This document shows positions 1 to 12,715 of a stretch of DNA of 64,000 bases, piece by piece. The notes under the pieces are model-generated. The model was not told the DNA's origin. It searched no databases and saw only the letters and a list, made by a program, of their open reading frames with translations. Source of the stretch: Isoetes taiwanensis (taxonomy: Eukaryota; Streptophyta; Lycopodiopsida; Isoetales; Isoetaceae); contig JAJEKV010000004.1 in assembly GCA_021234155.1 (NCBI GenBank), forward strand, positions 30,361,134 through 30,425,133, given 5' to 3'. A program made the position numbers and the translations under genes. Every line of letters begins with the position of its first letter. The first letter of the stretch is position 1.

Positions 1-540
1 TACGCTACATGTGGTCATAGGGTGGGAGCCCAGCCGCCACAGGGCTCCTAACATGCCACCTAGTTCCACATGCCAAGATGGTCAACATGCCACTCGCCTC
101 AACATGCCAAGGTGGTCAAACATGCCACTGGGTCCGGCATACCTAGGAGCCTAAACATGCTAAGGTGGCTCAAACATGCCACCTAGGGTACTGGGCCATA
201 CTCACCTAGGCCTGGCCAAGGTGGCTTCAAACACATTCCACGCATGCAGCCCAACATGCTTGCCACCGGGCTCCAACATGCCAAGGTGGCTCATGCCAAG
301 GTGGGTCTCCACATGCCACCTGGCTCCAAACATGCCAAGGTGCTCAAATTATGCCACATGGACTCCAACATGCCAAGGTCGCTAATCATGCCACCTAGGC
401 TCAAACATGCCAAGGTGGCTCAACATGCCATCACAAGATTCTCCAACATGCCACCTAGGCTCCAACATGCCAAGGTGGTCTGTGCACGCTGGCCCAGGTC
501 AAGTGACATGCCACCTAGGCACCCGCGGTGACATGGTACG
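1..540. repeat. Minisatellite of alternating ~19-bp half-units
   Basis: Two related half-units alternate more than twenty times in total: one built around ATGCCACCTAGGCTCCAAC and the other around ATGCCAAGGTGGCTCAAAC. The cores CCACCTAGG and CCAAGGTGG are near reverse complements, so neighbouring half-units can pair as imperfect hairpins. Open frames that cross the array are by-products of the repeat. The array starts at or before base 1, so its left end is not seen. The unit drifts and carries small indels, which indicates an old array. Confidence 0.85.
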
Positions 541-2690
541 CTGGCGCAAGGCTGTTTGATTCAGGCCAAAACAGTAAAAGGTGTCTATCTTTGGCTCCAT
601 TGGATGATGTTGGCAAAATTTTTAAGTATGCCTGCCATGATGTGTGCTGGACGTGGAAATGATGGCTATGACTTTATGCAAGAAATATGATAACTTCCTT
701 GGAATTTTTGGGTGCAGAGGAGTTTTGGCAAGGGATAAATAGAGGATCTTGAAGAACTTAAAGCTGCATACACTTCCCCAAATCAACCACGCTTAAGACT
801 TTTGTGCGCCGACTTCCTCACCGTGAGTGAGAGGCCATGTGACCAGGAGACGGACTGCAAAGGTTGCCGAGACAAACTCTTTCCCAAGCGCCTCCTGAGT
901 GGGCAACCTTAAATGCCCTCCCTTCCCGGAAGCCCCACTTCCCTATCCGACCGCTGAATCCTCACGCTCAAGTAACCCGCTTTCGGAAAGTAAGTTCAAA
1001 AAAATCCAAGATCCGGCTCCGGGAGAACTTCTTATCAAACCACGGCCCCGCGGCCGACCGTGAAACCCGCGTTTTATCGTCGCATCAAGCAAAGAGACTC
1101 CGTAATGGCAGGATCTCGACCGCCGTCATCCTACCGGGAAATACCCCAGAGACCGCCATACCTGGCCATTTACATGGTATTCCTCAGCCCACCTTAGGCT
1201 AATTTGACTACGGTAATCTGCTGGGACATGAGCCAATGCAGACTGGCCCCAAGGTAATGCCTCACTTGAGTCCACTGGGCGGAGTCGGGCTCACGCCTCT
1301 CGCTGCATGGTGACTATTGGCTCCAGATATTGTTGCTGGGATTTTATTATGTTGGATTGGTTTGTGCGGTCCGCGTATGCTGTGGGAGCCATGGGTTGTG
1401 CATGTTGTTGATGCTACTCTTTAAATGGTATTTTGCCTGTATCTAAAAATCTAGGGCCGCTTAAAGTTTTTAACCATAGTAATATTGGGTCGCATGTTCC
1501 ATTATACACTGTAACTCTACCATTTTGTATTTTAGGACCTTGGTATGTAACACTATGATGAGGTCACGTGTTGTTTTGTGATAAATACTGCTCTTTATTG
1601 AATATGATCTCACCTCAGAGGCGAGCAGAAAAGCCTGTATCTCACCACTCTGTATTTTAATGCATATGGCTCCTCACCATGCTTGTGATTGAATTTTGTG
1701 CATTAAGAAATTAGGTAATCCTCTATTACTGATGGGTGAGCACCTCATGGGATTTGATGCTATTATTTTAAAAATAAAGTGAACATGTGAATTTCGAATT
1801 TTAGCTGTCTAAAATTTGTTGTGGGAAATTAACTTTGAGGTCCGGGTTGTGGAAGCTTTTACCTCCACCTGCCAAATCGTGATGAAAGAAATGTAAGAAG
1901 GGCTCTTGAGGGCGTTAAATGTGATGTTTTTAAAGGTATTTTGCATTATTTCGGAGTGGGTCGTCGCGCTAGATCTTTTGGCGTGATCTTTCCTTTGTAG
2001 CTAGAGTATTTTAAATTAAAAATACAACATTTTAACTAAGGTATGCCTAAAGTTCATATGGCTTTTGCACTTTAACTCAGATTCTCCAGATTTATCTTTT
2101 AAAAAATGTCATTGTTTGACTTCTTTTTTTCTGAGACCTTTTTGTGGCATCTTGAAAGACATAAGGTTTCTTATATAGTGACAGTACAGGTAGTTCTGCT
2201 GGAGGCCTCCCCTTATATAATTTAATTTATATTTTGTTGTTTTTTAAAACAAACTAAAATCTAGTTGAAGTGAAGGATTCAGCTTAAGCTTCTACAGAAG
2301 AGAGTACATCATATCTCTTGCTTATAGAAGATATAAAGTACGTAAATCTGTCTCTGCCCGACTATAATCTAATGTTCCTCCTCCATTTTAATGTGTTATT
2401 GATATTTTTCTCAAGCGGAGAAAAGAACATGGAGCTGCATATGGCAACGATGGCATTAGGGCATTCTATCCTACCGCAAATATCCCATAAACCCTACTCT
2501 ATCTGGCAACCCATATATGTGTTTCTAATGTCACAGATGACCTCATAAATAACTTATTATTTGTCCAAGAATATTTCACACCTAATTAGCAAAGTATAGA
2601 AATTTATCAAGGCTGGTGGAAATATTTCCCCTAGGGATGCAGAACCTGTAAGTTATGCATCGTAACCCCATATTGTAGGTGATAAAGAAA
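541..2690. other. No recognisable gene; possible LTR-like leader
   Basis: I recognise no protein here. A TATA-like ATAAATAGAGG lies near 736-746 and is followed by a C-rich leader-like stretch and a GC-richer block to about 1,320. That layout resembles the start of a retroelement transcript, but no LTR partner was found. A 112-codon open frame at 864-1202 has no recognisable motif. From 1,320 to 2,690 the sequence is AT-rich and shows nothing I can name. Confidence 0.4.
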
Positions 2691-5509
2691 TGTCTAGTTT
2701 ATTCAAAGATGAGGTAACGCAATAAACCGCTCTCGTTAAGATAAAGGAAAGATTCAAATATGGAAAGATCACTATCAAACCTTATAGCGCTAACGCTCCT
2801 TTCATTTGTTTGATGCAAAAACTGTGAGAAAGACATCGCGGTTTTGAAAAAAATGAAAGTTCTCTGCTGACTGCCACAGGCGGGCGTGTAGTACCAAACC
2901 CTATCCCCTGCTCTATAATTTCTTTTTGCTCGCGCTAAATCGTCGCCCAAAGTTGTAACGTGATTCAAAACGGCATTGTGACAACTGGTAGCACTGCAAA
3001 GCGCTTTTGCATACAATTTCTAAGTTCTTCGACCGTATGGAGGCTCCCTCGTACCTGCAATTGCAAAGGGTCGTCGGTCAGTTTAATTCCAACCGGCTTC
3101 TGGAGCAGGTCCGCGAGTTTCTTAATTCATGCGGTATTTGGTCATGGTTCAAGGTGGAGGTTTGGTAGCAATTCATAACTAGGCGAAATCGTGCGCCAAG
3201 GCACCAGAAGTAATGAGGAGTTTGGAGCGTAACAACGAGGAGTTTGGAGTGACTGCGCGAAAAAGATGTTGAGAAGAAGGAAAAATGAGGTAAAGTGTGA
3301 CAGCAAAATTATACGTAAAGGGAGTAAGGCAAATGGCTGGGGCAAATGGGTGCTGTGGCTTTGTGACCTTTGCAAATAGGTTTGTTTGAGATTACTATAA
3401 CATGGTCGCACCATGAACACGGCTCAATTTCTTTCTTTAGGTCTATGTAAGTTCTGCGGTCTACTTATAGACTAATCAAACAATTTTGGCGCGTAAGAAA
3501 TTCTTTCAAACGAAAAGCAATCAATTCAGCGTAACCGTACCAAATGTTGAACATAGGAATGGGTAGAACTCGCAAAATCTTCTCGACACTGCTGGTCTGA
3601 TCCGGGCCGACCCGTGCCGCCTTCACTTTAAATTGATGGGTGGAGCGTATGTCGTGTTGCAACCGCCCGCTTGTAACGCCAAGATGCAGATATCTGGCTC
3701 CGATATGGCGGTAAGAGATCCACGCAAGATCTCAAATCCTATGCCTCCGCCCATTCAATTGGGTCTAATAAGATGGAACTCCATTGATGCCATGGATGAC
3801 TAATACTCTAGAAAGAATCGTGGCAATTCTAAATCATGTCGCCGAATAAATGGACTGATGCCTAGCATGCTTGCATTCTAGAAATTCCCTCACATGTTCA
3901 ATCAATCAAAAGAGAAAAATCAGATCTAAACGCCAACTGGAACAAACGCCACAAGCCAGGTGTAGATTCATGTTTGGGGCTCATATTTAGTGTTCTAGAT
4001 TAGTGTTCTGGTTCAGGATTTAGATTTTGAATAAATCCATTGTTGCAAAGAGCTGGAGCATCTCCGCCAATCTCTACACACGTACCAGAATGTGGTCACA
4101 GAGCTCAGAATGTGGGCACGATTTAGAAAAAGGAGATTGAATTTGGTCGCTGAACTAAGAATTTTCCTCTCTCACTCAGGAAAAAAACAGGCACACGCGA
4201 CGCGGATACTGTGTTCGAATTATCCTCTCGATCCGCTGTTTAGAAAGCCCATCGCTTATGCCACTTCCATAAAGTTTAATTTTCGCTCGCAGTGTTAAAT
4301 CCGCAGTCTTGAATTATATTTTGTTGCTAGAAGTTTATCCGAGATTTTACCACCGATGTCCGAGGGCTTCAATAACTTGTTTTGAATCGATTTCATTAGG
4401 CCACTTTAAAAAATGCACATGGCCCCGCACTGTGGCTTCAATTACTATAGCTAATGAACTCTATCCTAATAACCGTGATTTAATCCAAAATTTATCCGGC
4501 AACTGATTTAACCAAGCAAGCCGTACCTCACGTAAGACGGATTTCGACCTTATGTCGCTACTCTGTTGGTGGGTATGGAGATTCTCAAGGTACACGCGAA
4601 AAGTTATGACATCTTAGCCACCACTAATTTTGCAAACAAATGCTATAAAAGAAGTTCAGATCCGATGAATTGGCTCACAAAAAGTCACAGCCAGGTTCCG
4701 GTGAAACCGAAGTTGTTAAAGTGCTCACTTTTACGTGTGGGCGATGGTTTACGCTAAAGAATCAAAAGTAAAAGCGCTTTATGTGTGACCAAATTTGAGC
4801 AGATGGGGTAATTACTGGTCGAAAGAGAAACGCTCACGCCGAAGGGTTTCTTGTATATTATAGTTACGGTCAACTCTTATTCTTATAAAGCAAACTCTAT
4901 AATCGAACTTCGACAGACAAGAAAAGAAATACTTTCTTTTTACATTTCGTATTTTACCAAGGAAGCCGATTTAGCCGTCGCATCAAAGTTAAGAGTAAGA
5001 GTATGTTTTATTTTTTTCCGCTGGCAACCAGGCAAATTTTGCAAAGGGAAAGTAATCACAAAGGATCAATGGCCACGATTATAGTGATACGTATATTCCA
5101 TTGTATTTTCCATTCTATTTCCCAAATTCACCATAGCCAACAAAGATTTTCTGCGGATCAATTCTGTCACAAATCACTTTGCAAACATTTGTAAGATGCA
5201 CCAGCTTCGACATGACTCAGAGCTTGTAGCACAAAAGCCCTTCTCATGGGTTTCAATGTTAACCGACGGCAAACAAATAACCAATTTCAAACACCAACTT
5301 CACATTCAACTGACTGACGAGATAATGATAAAATTGATAGATGATGTTGATTTGTTATGGATTTATTTATTGATGGATGGAGAAAGATCGAGAAGACTGA
5401 TGATAATGACTGGATAATGACGATGAAAATTGATGACGAGAACGTATCAATTGATGATTATTACCGATCATTTTCGTAGAATATACGGCCGGTACCAGCT
5501 ATATGAGTC
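2691..5509. other. Intergenic DNA without recognisable features
   Basis: Only short open frames are present (up to about 105 codons, 2,699-3,016 minus) and none carries a motif I know. AT-rich GATGAT-type low-complexity sequence lies near 5,310-5,460. No RNA gene or repeat partner was noticed. Confidence 0.4.
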
Positions 5510-5720
5510 TGCAATTGCCTATTTCCTGTAGCGGTTTCTGACGTATTTTGACGAAAAGAGGTTTTAGTGATCATTTTAGCCTTTTTAAGCGCAGCTGCCT
5601 TTCAGATAAAAACTTTCCTTTTAATTTCACATATCCTCAGATTTAAAATGCTAACACTCCCTGTCTTCGTTCATATCTCCGCGAAATCCTTCTAAAACAG
5701 TTTCCCAAAATTTTATGTTG
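5510..5720 (-). repeat. Dispersed repeat, LTR-terminus-like, copy 1
   Basis: The block with ATTTAAAATGCTAACACT at 5,641-5,658 matches two blocks near 9.67 and 9.78 kb, including flanking similarity (TTTAGCCTTT upstream; a GTTCATATCTC-like stretch and AAATCCT downstream). Read on the minus strand, TGTTAGC at 5,656 follows a GACAGGGAG purine tract. This is how a 3' LTR start looks in many plant LTR elements, perhaps Copia. No pol remnant was found to the right, so the element assignment is an inference. Confidence 0.45.
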
Positions 5721-8700
5721 TAGAATAATTCCTTTTCGTCTTAAGATCGACTGCCTCGATCATTCGGCTTTATGTCTTAATACTCTTTTTCCTGTCTCAA
5801 GACTCATCGCATTGGGATCATTTATGGTTCTATGTTATAATACCTCTTCCCATCTCAAGATCGATCGACAGATCATCTGCTCAAGAAATAACTATGCCTT
5901 TTTCCCACAACTAGGTCACTGACCATCTCGTCACGGTCGAATAATCCACCTTTTGTTCTAAGCTGTCAGCTCGACGAGCTTTTAGGGGCATTTCTCCTAG
6001 GGTCAGTAGACTTACCATCTCGGCTTATAAAATGTTATTCTATGATCTCGCTTCGGTGGCCGCAAATACAGCCACCCCTTACTTAAACTCTACAAGAATA
6101 TTTGAGTAAAAACCTTTCCTAAGTCAAACTGCAAACTATGCTCGCTTAACTAATCATCACAAGCATACACAAACTTGTTTAATTTGCTTTATCTTCTCGC
6201 ATACACCAATCTAAATTGCACTCTCTCTCTCTTAGGCTTTCCTCATTTCTTCTCTTTGTCAAATTGGGATGGATCTTTCCCATCATTTGTAAAGTATGCT
6301 TTTCGCTTAATATCTTCTAGGATCTAAACTTCTCAGATGTAATCTTTTTCGTCTCCTTGTCCTTTCTACTTTCCTGCTTTCTTCCTTCCTTTTCTTCCTT
6401 CCTTCTGTAATAATGATCCTGCCCTAAGGTTCTAGCATTTGTACGGCACGTAAAACATTATCTCATAGATTGATATATCATGCATATATCCAATATAAGC
6501 AAATCCACATAAGCAAAGGTATAAAAGGAAATTTTAGAAGAGGGCTTTTGGTGGTACGTGAAGTTTTGTAAGAGAAGGTTATTTGGGAGCATCGTGCCAA
6601 GAGAAGCATTGAGCCACGAAGTCGGAGACAGAGAACGGAACTGCACCTCAAATCTTCTCTGCTCACGTGGGTTTGATTTGATTGGATGGATTCTATACGA
6701 CTTCTGCATATGATGGCAGGATTAGGAAATTCATAAGGCTTCTTGCAATTGATAAGGACTCCAAATGTTATTGTTCTATATAGAGCTTTATCATGAATTC
6801 ATCTGAGGCAAGCCTGTGTTAATCAAACTGTGAAGGTCAATATATATAGAATCGAAACGGTAAGAGGGCAATGGAAGAATCAATCCATAACTGCTAGTGG
6901 TTAAAGCCGGATTTATGGAATAAAACACACTCTGATTTGAATCATAGATGATATGAAGCTTGCACCGACTTTCAGAGTTGCCTGACCCCAAGTGAAATAG
7001 GTTCCAAATCATTTAACAACAGATCGAAAGTGCATGAAAGAGGCCGATTTGGTCTAGGAAGGGCCGATTTGTCCTGGACAGAATCAGAGAAATCGAAGGT
7101 TTCTAGAGCTGCCGAAATTGGGTCCCGACACATGCAGAAACAGGTCGAAACTGCAAGGAAAGAGTGGATTCTGAGAGATTGAAAAGCCGATTTCTGTCTA
7201 GAGATGTCGAAATTGCTTTCATGCTGGAATTAGACAAGTCTCTTTCTCCGCAGCACCTGGAAGTTCAGACCCACTTTTTGTCCACGAAATTTCGTAATAA
7301 ACTAAATGTTTGTTGAGAGTTGTTGTTATATTTGTTTCTTTGGTCAAGAATTCAACTACAAATAAGGATCTCAAAGATAAAAGAGAAGACACAAGGAAAC
7401 AGAAGCAGGACAGGCTTAAGCTTGCACTTCTGACTGAGCGGGTAAAAGATCATCAGCGGGATAAGCCCATGCAACTGTAAGAGATTATAAGGTAAGAATA
7501 GATGCATAAAACTTGCATTATTTCAGAATAACATGTTAAGAACGAATGAATGTTTTAATTTATAATGAGATAACTAAGATAATTATATGGGTTGGACTTG
7601 AGGATGTATTTAGAAGTAGGGCCTGAGTCATTTGGCATGTGGTATGTTATCATCATGAGGTCCAGGATTTCATGTCAGAAGTGCGGGGATTTTGAAGTTT
7701 CCACATTGGATACATTAATAAATCGCTTAGCTATGTAAAGTGGATTTTTAATGGAAATATTTTAAAAACCTTAGCTAATAAGTGTTAGAGATATATTAAA
7801 TGGTGCAAATTCTTGAGATCAAGAGAAGTTGGTCCGAGAGAACTATACGAGGCATAAGGACTCTCATGTTAAGGTATTGTAACCATGATCTTCATCCCAT
7901 CATGAGTTCTCTACTTCGACATAAGGTGGTTGTATGGGCAACTCCTAAGTAAGTGCAAGTTCTAGGCACATGTTTAGAAAATATCTAGTGAACATCATCC
8001 ATTCTTGGTCTTTGTATTGCTTCAATCAAGGTTTTGGTGTTTATCAATGCTCTTGGATCCCTCCTGGCTCAAGCCTAGCTTCTGGTGGCCTGTAGGTTTC
8101 TCCCATGATCCTCACATGTCATCTCAGGGTTTCAGATTCATGCTCTCCTCAGGACACCCAAGGAGCCTCACCATGCAGCCTCGGTGGAGAGCCAGACGTC
8201 CCCTGTGGACTGCCACGGTAAGAGGTCCTCCCACGACGTGGTTAGAAGCGGTATGCGATATTTAGGTTCACCCACCAACTCCTCGCCAACGGCTCGGAAT
8301 GAGTTGGTTGAGCATTTCGCTAACAAAATCGCAGACATGTATCGGTTGAGCTTCCATTGTCCCTGAAGCTATGTTTCGGCGTTTTGTTGTTCGCTGTTCT
8401 TGCTTTGTTACCGAAATATATTTCTTGGATTATGTTGTCATTAATTTTAAGATCGCATCAATGCAGGGATTTTTCTCATTCATCAGGCTTGTACTTATCC
8501 AAGATTTTAGGGCATTTCCAGCGGCTACGTAAGTGCTTCCGTGGATCTCTACTCAGTCACCGCAGGGACTAACACCGTGCGAGCGTACATGCAAGTGAAT
8601 GCTGGGCATGGTGAAGCAGCGTAAATCAGGATCGCGGGTTGAGCCGCTCATGGGTTGAATTGTTCACGCTAGATGTTACATTCATTGAGAACATGGATTT

Positions 8701-8877
8701 CTTTGATGTTATCAAAGCAGGTAGGATTATATTGAGATCAAGTATATATGCTAATTGAGTTTTGAGGTGTCATTTCAACACATGCAAAAGAAGATTCAAT
8801 TCTTCACCATAATACCAACCTAGAATTAGTGAAAGTTTTGACAAGATCCCAGTTGCCGTGAGAGGGTCAACCCCAAG
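5721..8877. other. Intergenic DNA without recognisable genes
   Basis: A pyrimidine-rich stretch lies at about 6,220-6,415. Short direct repeats of GGCCGATTTG and TCGAAA occur around 7,020-7,200. The short open frames (for example 6,458-6,709 minus and 8,005-8,265 plus) show no motif I can recognise. Confidence 0.4.
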
Positions 8878-8950
8878 CAGCTCTTTTCCTTCCTTCCTTC
8901 CCTCTCCCTCCCTCCCTCCCCTCTCCCTCCCTCCTCCCTCCTTTTCCTTC
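8878..8950. repeat. TCCC/TCC low-complexity tract
   Basis: An almost pure pyrimidine tract of TTCC, TCCC and CTCC units. The 88-codon minus-strand frame across it (8,826-9,092) is mostly Arg/Glu/Gly from the repeat and is not a credible protein. Confidence 0.85.
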
Positions 8951-9559
8951 TTCTCGAGAGTTCAGGAACCAACCGTGCATCAAGAACAACAATGATTTCT
9001 TCCTTCCTTCCCAGAGTCTCATAAACCAACCCATTTAAATTTCTCTCGGGACTTTCTAGCATCGTATATATATTACAAACATCGGACCACAAAACAAAAA
9101 TCTTTGAAATGTATTAAAGGCCTAACACATGATTATTTTAACAAGATCAACTTATGCTCGATACCTAATTGATACTTAACCTCATTTTTCTACTCACAAG
9201 AAAACTAAATACAGCCAATCCAAACAACTTTAAAACCCGTGAAACGTGATCTTTCTCAAGATGTAATTTCCACCACCCAATTCCGCTTCCAGATTTTAAG
9301 TAACCACCGCAAAAGATTTTGTGGTTTTCTCAAAATCAACAGAATTCTCAAGTATTCAATCAACAACCGTAATCAACCCAGACCAAAGATTTGGTTACAA
9401 AATCGACATCACGCCGTAGCACTTAGGATCCTTGCTATGTTTCGCCATTACCTTCCTCAGTATGGACGCATCTATGGAATATGCTACTCACCTGAAAACT
9501 AGACTGAAATGTAGGTTCCAAAGAAGTAAAAATCGCCTCAATTACAGTTCTGATTACGA

Positions 9560-9870
9560 TATGTCTCAATTGAAGTTTAACTTCATTTATAGATTCCCAT
9601 TACTTTAGCCTTTCAGCGTGCATTTTGCCTCATACAAAACCTCTCTTGAATTTCCCAGACATCCGCATTTCAAAATGCTAACTAACACTTTTGCCTCCGT
9701 GTTCATCTCTCAGAAATCCTCCTGAGCCCCCTCTCGAAGCTTGGAACTCTGACTCTAGATATCCAGATTTCAAAATGCTAATCTAACACCTTTTGCTCTC
9801 TATGTTCATATATTATCAGCAAATCCTCCGAAGCCGCTTCCCCGAAAGCTTGTGCCGTAGTCGTAGTCAA
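9560..9870 (-). repeat. Dispersed repeat, LTR-terminus-like, copies 2 and 3 in tandem
   Basis: Two adjacent copies of the motif seen at 5.65 kb: TTTCAAAATGCTAACTAACA at 9,668-9,687 and TTTCAAAATGCTAATCTAAC at 9,768-9,787, about 100 bp apart. Each is followed by a GTTCATCTCT/GTTCATATAT stretch and AAATCCTCC. The similarity to 5,510-5,720 extends to the left (TTTAGCCTTT at 9,605). They probably come from the 3' end of the same retroelement family in minus orientation, one being duplicated. No coding remnant confirms this. Confidence 0.45.
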
Positions 9871-10026
9871 TACGAAGTAATGTAATGGTCACTTGAGTGA
9901 GTACGTATAGCAGTAATCCTCACTTGACCTAAAACCGCGGAAGGCTAAATAAAGATTAATAATGTTAGATCAAGCATTTAAAATGAATTAGAGACTTGCA
10001 TCGTGATAGTAAGTAGAACATCCTGC

Positions 10027-10110
10027 GAAACCATGATCACAAGGTGATCCCAGCAATGTTTCAAGGACTAGATGGAAACCATATTCACAAGGTGACTCCA
10101 AGGAATGGGT
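10027..10110. repeat. Two-copy tandem duplication, period 48 bp
   Basis: GAAACCATGATCACAAGGTG at 10,027 and GAAACCATATTCACAAGGTG at 10,075 start two copies that also share the AAGGTGA and CAAtG parts. This is a simple local duplication with about 20% divergence. Confidence 0.7.
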
Positions 10111-10116
10111 TTTCAA

Positions 10117-12049
10117 AATAGGTATTATTACTTTTATAATCCTTAGGGACCACGGATCAAAAGGGAGAGATATGTTACAACCTTTAAAAAGAAGATTAGG
10201 GTGAAATCACATAACAACCCAAAGTGAAAATGTAAATAAATAACCAATGTAAATTTGTCATGTGGAATTTTAGACAAAGTAATCTTTTATCACACCTTAG
10301 GGTGCCAAAATGACCAACCATTGCTTTGGCAACTCCATACATTTTTGTAAGAGGGATTTTGCCTTCCCAATTCCTTAAGTGTGCAACCAAGTCATCCACC
10401 TCCTACCGGCCCATGTGGGAAGAGCCAAGAGCGAACTGGGAAGATCATGCCTTCATTGAAGATGAATTCAAGGGGCTACTAAAAGTTGTTAGATTCAGAT
10501 GAATCCGACGCCTAAAAACCGTTGGAAAATCGATGGAAATTGAACACAAATCGGGTGGAAATCTATGAAAGGCTAAGAGTTTCTAATGGCTTTTCTCGCC
10601 TAACACGTGCCGATGGATCAAGAAGGTTAAAAACCCATTCAATGCAAAAACCTATTCTGATGAAGATGGTTAGAAGCAGACTATTTTGGATGAAAAATAG
10701 TGGAGAATAGAAAGATCATCAACGACGGCAAAAGAGCTTCATCAAAAATCTTCATCGTTGTCACAAAGCTTTTATGTTTGCATGGCGTATGATGTGGGAA
10801 GGCTTTTCAAAGTAATTGGATACAATAGTAATGGATGAACTAAAAGAATTGGCTGTCTTCAATTCAAAAACTAGACATCGAGACGGTTCCGAAAAGTAAA
10901 TTCGCCCAACCGAACTGTGGGTCATAGATATTGTCAATTGGAAGTCTGTGTCTCTAAACCATGATATATATACTAGCTCTATAATTTTGCCTAGTGCATA
11001 ATCATACCGCCACTCCGAGCTCTTCGCTAGATGTTAACCTTAACCATATCAATTCTTTCCTCTCTAAACGCATCGACCTCGTACTTGCATTTAACATAAC
11101 TTTCGTGATCCTCGCTGATATCAACTTTAATATGAAGATTATTAGCCTTCATTATTTTTATGAACCCCGAGCAGGCTATGTGGGCAAATGACAAAAACTA
11201 TTTTGAATGAAACTATTTTATATTCAACATGGCCATGCCACGACTATTTTGTCTCCTACAGAAGTTGTTTCCTGTCATTTTACAAGAAATTTACAAGCGG
11301 CCATGAAAGTATTTTATTCAAATCAGGTAATTGACCCTTAAGCACGCCCAACATTTTTCTTCGCACAATTCAAGGATTCTCGATTGATGTGAAGCAACTT
11401 CTAGAATTCCTTTGAGAAGAGAATGTTCCATCACTGCTGATTTGTTGTTTTCTCAAATTCTCAAGCCGCTTTAAGAAACCCTAGGATCTTTAGTAGAAAT
11501 ATCAACAAAAATTCTTCAATATTTTGACAAAGAATTGTGATAATATCTTCATAGCATGCCTCTTTTCTTCCCAAGCTACTAAAAGGTCTTTGAGGTATTC
11601 TTTAATCAACATGTATTGTCGAAATCGGCACAAAACACAAAATTTCGATGCACCATTTCCAAGTAGCAAGGATGAAATTATACCAAATCTAACAAGACGC
11701 CTTTGATATTGTATTGTCAAGGATTAGAATTCTCGCTAGTTCCGAAATGTCTTCATCAGAAGAAGGCGAGTACCTAGGGTCGGGCTCTAGAAATGAATGA
11801 GTTAAGAATGGAGTCGCCTTCTATTTATACGTAAATGTAACCTGCCAGCCTTCTAACAAGATAAATATCTAGATTAGAAGGGTGTATCAGAGAAGAAAAA
11901 TTGAATCCTTGCTATGTAGGGCAACCCATCGACATAAATCTACAGAAGTTAGGCTTCCGGATGATCCGCTTGTCCGAGCAAATGGGTCGGATTCTGGTCA
12001 GACCCGGCGCTGACTCTTTATCGCATATTGTTTTTTATTTTGAACCACA
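10117..12049. other. Intergenic DNA without recognisable genes
   Basis: AT-rich sequence with only short open frames and no recognisable motif. The frames at 11,502-11,720 (minus) and 11,524-11,706 (plus) overlap on opposite strands and have no family features. Confidence 0.4.
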
Positions 12050-12059
12050 CCACAGAGGC

Positions 12060-12150
12060 TCAAAATTTTCATCCTGTGCAAAGTGTGGGGACATAGAAAG
12101 TGCTAAAAGAAATTTTTCTTTGCATTTTCTAAATATGCCAACTTTGACCA
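12060..12150 (+). pseudogene. PPR motif fragment
   Basis: An open frame from 11,901 contains AKCGDIESAKRNF at about 12,078-12,116. This matches the start of a PLS-type PPR repeat (typically 'YAKCGD...A...F'). It is followed by a MPTLTN-like segment that resembles the next PPR linker. No other PPR motif is visible on either side. It is probably a very short relic of an organellar RNA-processing gene, but a chance match is possible. Confidence 0.4.
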
Positions 12151-12484
12151 ACTTAAAACGTTAATAGGGAAAAAGGTCAACCGGTTACTTCAACATCGCA
12201 CACAAGCATAACAAATTGTCGGTTTAAATGCTTGAAATTTTGATTGATTATGAGATATGTGAATGGTGTAGTTTTTAATAATTCTGTCACTTTGATTTGG
12301 CAACGGCTAATTTTGCCTTTGTTTAGTATTATCTTGGCAAGTTCTACCCTTGCATAATTTCTAATAAACATTTATTGAGTCATACATTGATTCTATATGA
12401 TACATCATCTAACTTCGTAAAACATTTAGCTTTTAAAAGGGCTACCAAATTTAGAGCTCAATTGCATACACAAATGTTCAAATA

Positions 12485-12715
12485 TGGAAAACCTGTATAG
12501 ATTATGGGGACTGTCGTAATAATTGCAAGGATGACAATAAATACAAAGTAGCCATGGCGTAAGATACAAAAGACTATATTTTAAGTGAGTTACAATTTGG
12601 AAAACTTGTATAGATTAGGACTAAGGAAGTCGTAATACTCTTGCAAAGATAACAACATGAAGTGAGCCAAATGGTGAGATATACAGTGACTATAGTTTAT
12701 GAGTTACAATGTTGA
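12485..12715. repeat. Two-copy tandem duplication, period ~113 bp
   Basis: TGGAAAACCTGTATAGATTA at 12,485 is repeated as TGGAAAACTTGTATAGATTA at 12,598. Later parts (GTCGTAAT, TTGCAAgGAT, GAGTTACAAT) recur in the same order. The copies are diverged by several indels. Confidence 0.75.

Noticed and set aside
1-540. CRISPR-like array
   Set aside because: There are no unique spacers of constant length; the units are degenerate and alternate, and the window is plant DNA.
864-1202. 112-codon frame as a protein gene
   Set aside because: No recognisable motif, no promoter evidence beyond a distant TATA-like word, and no conserved domain.
8826-9092. 88-codon Arg/Glu/Gly-rich frame
   Set aside because: It is the translation of a TCCC/TCC low-complexity tract.
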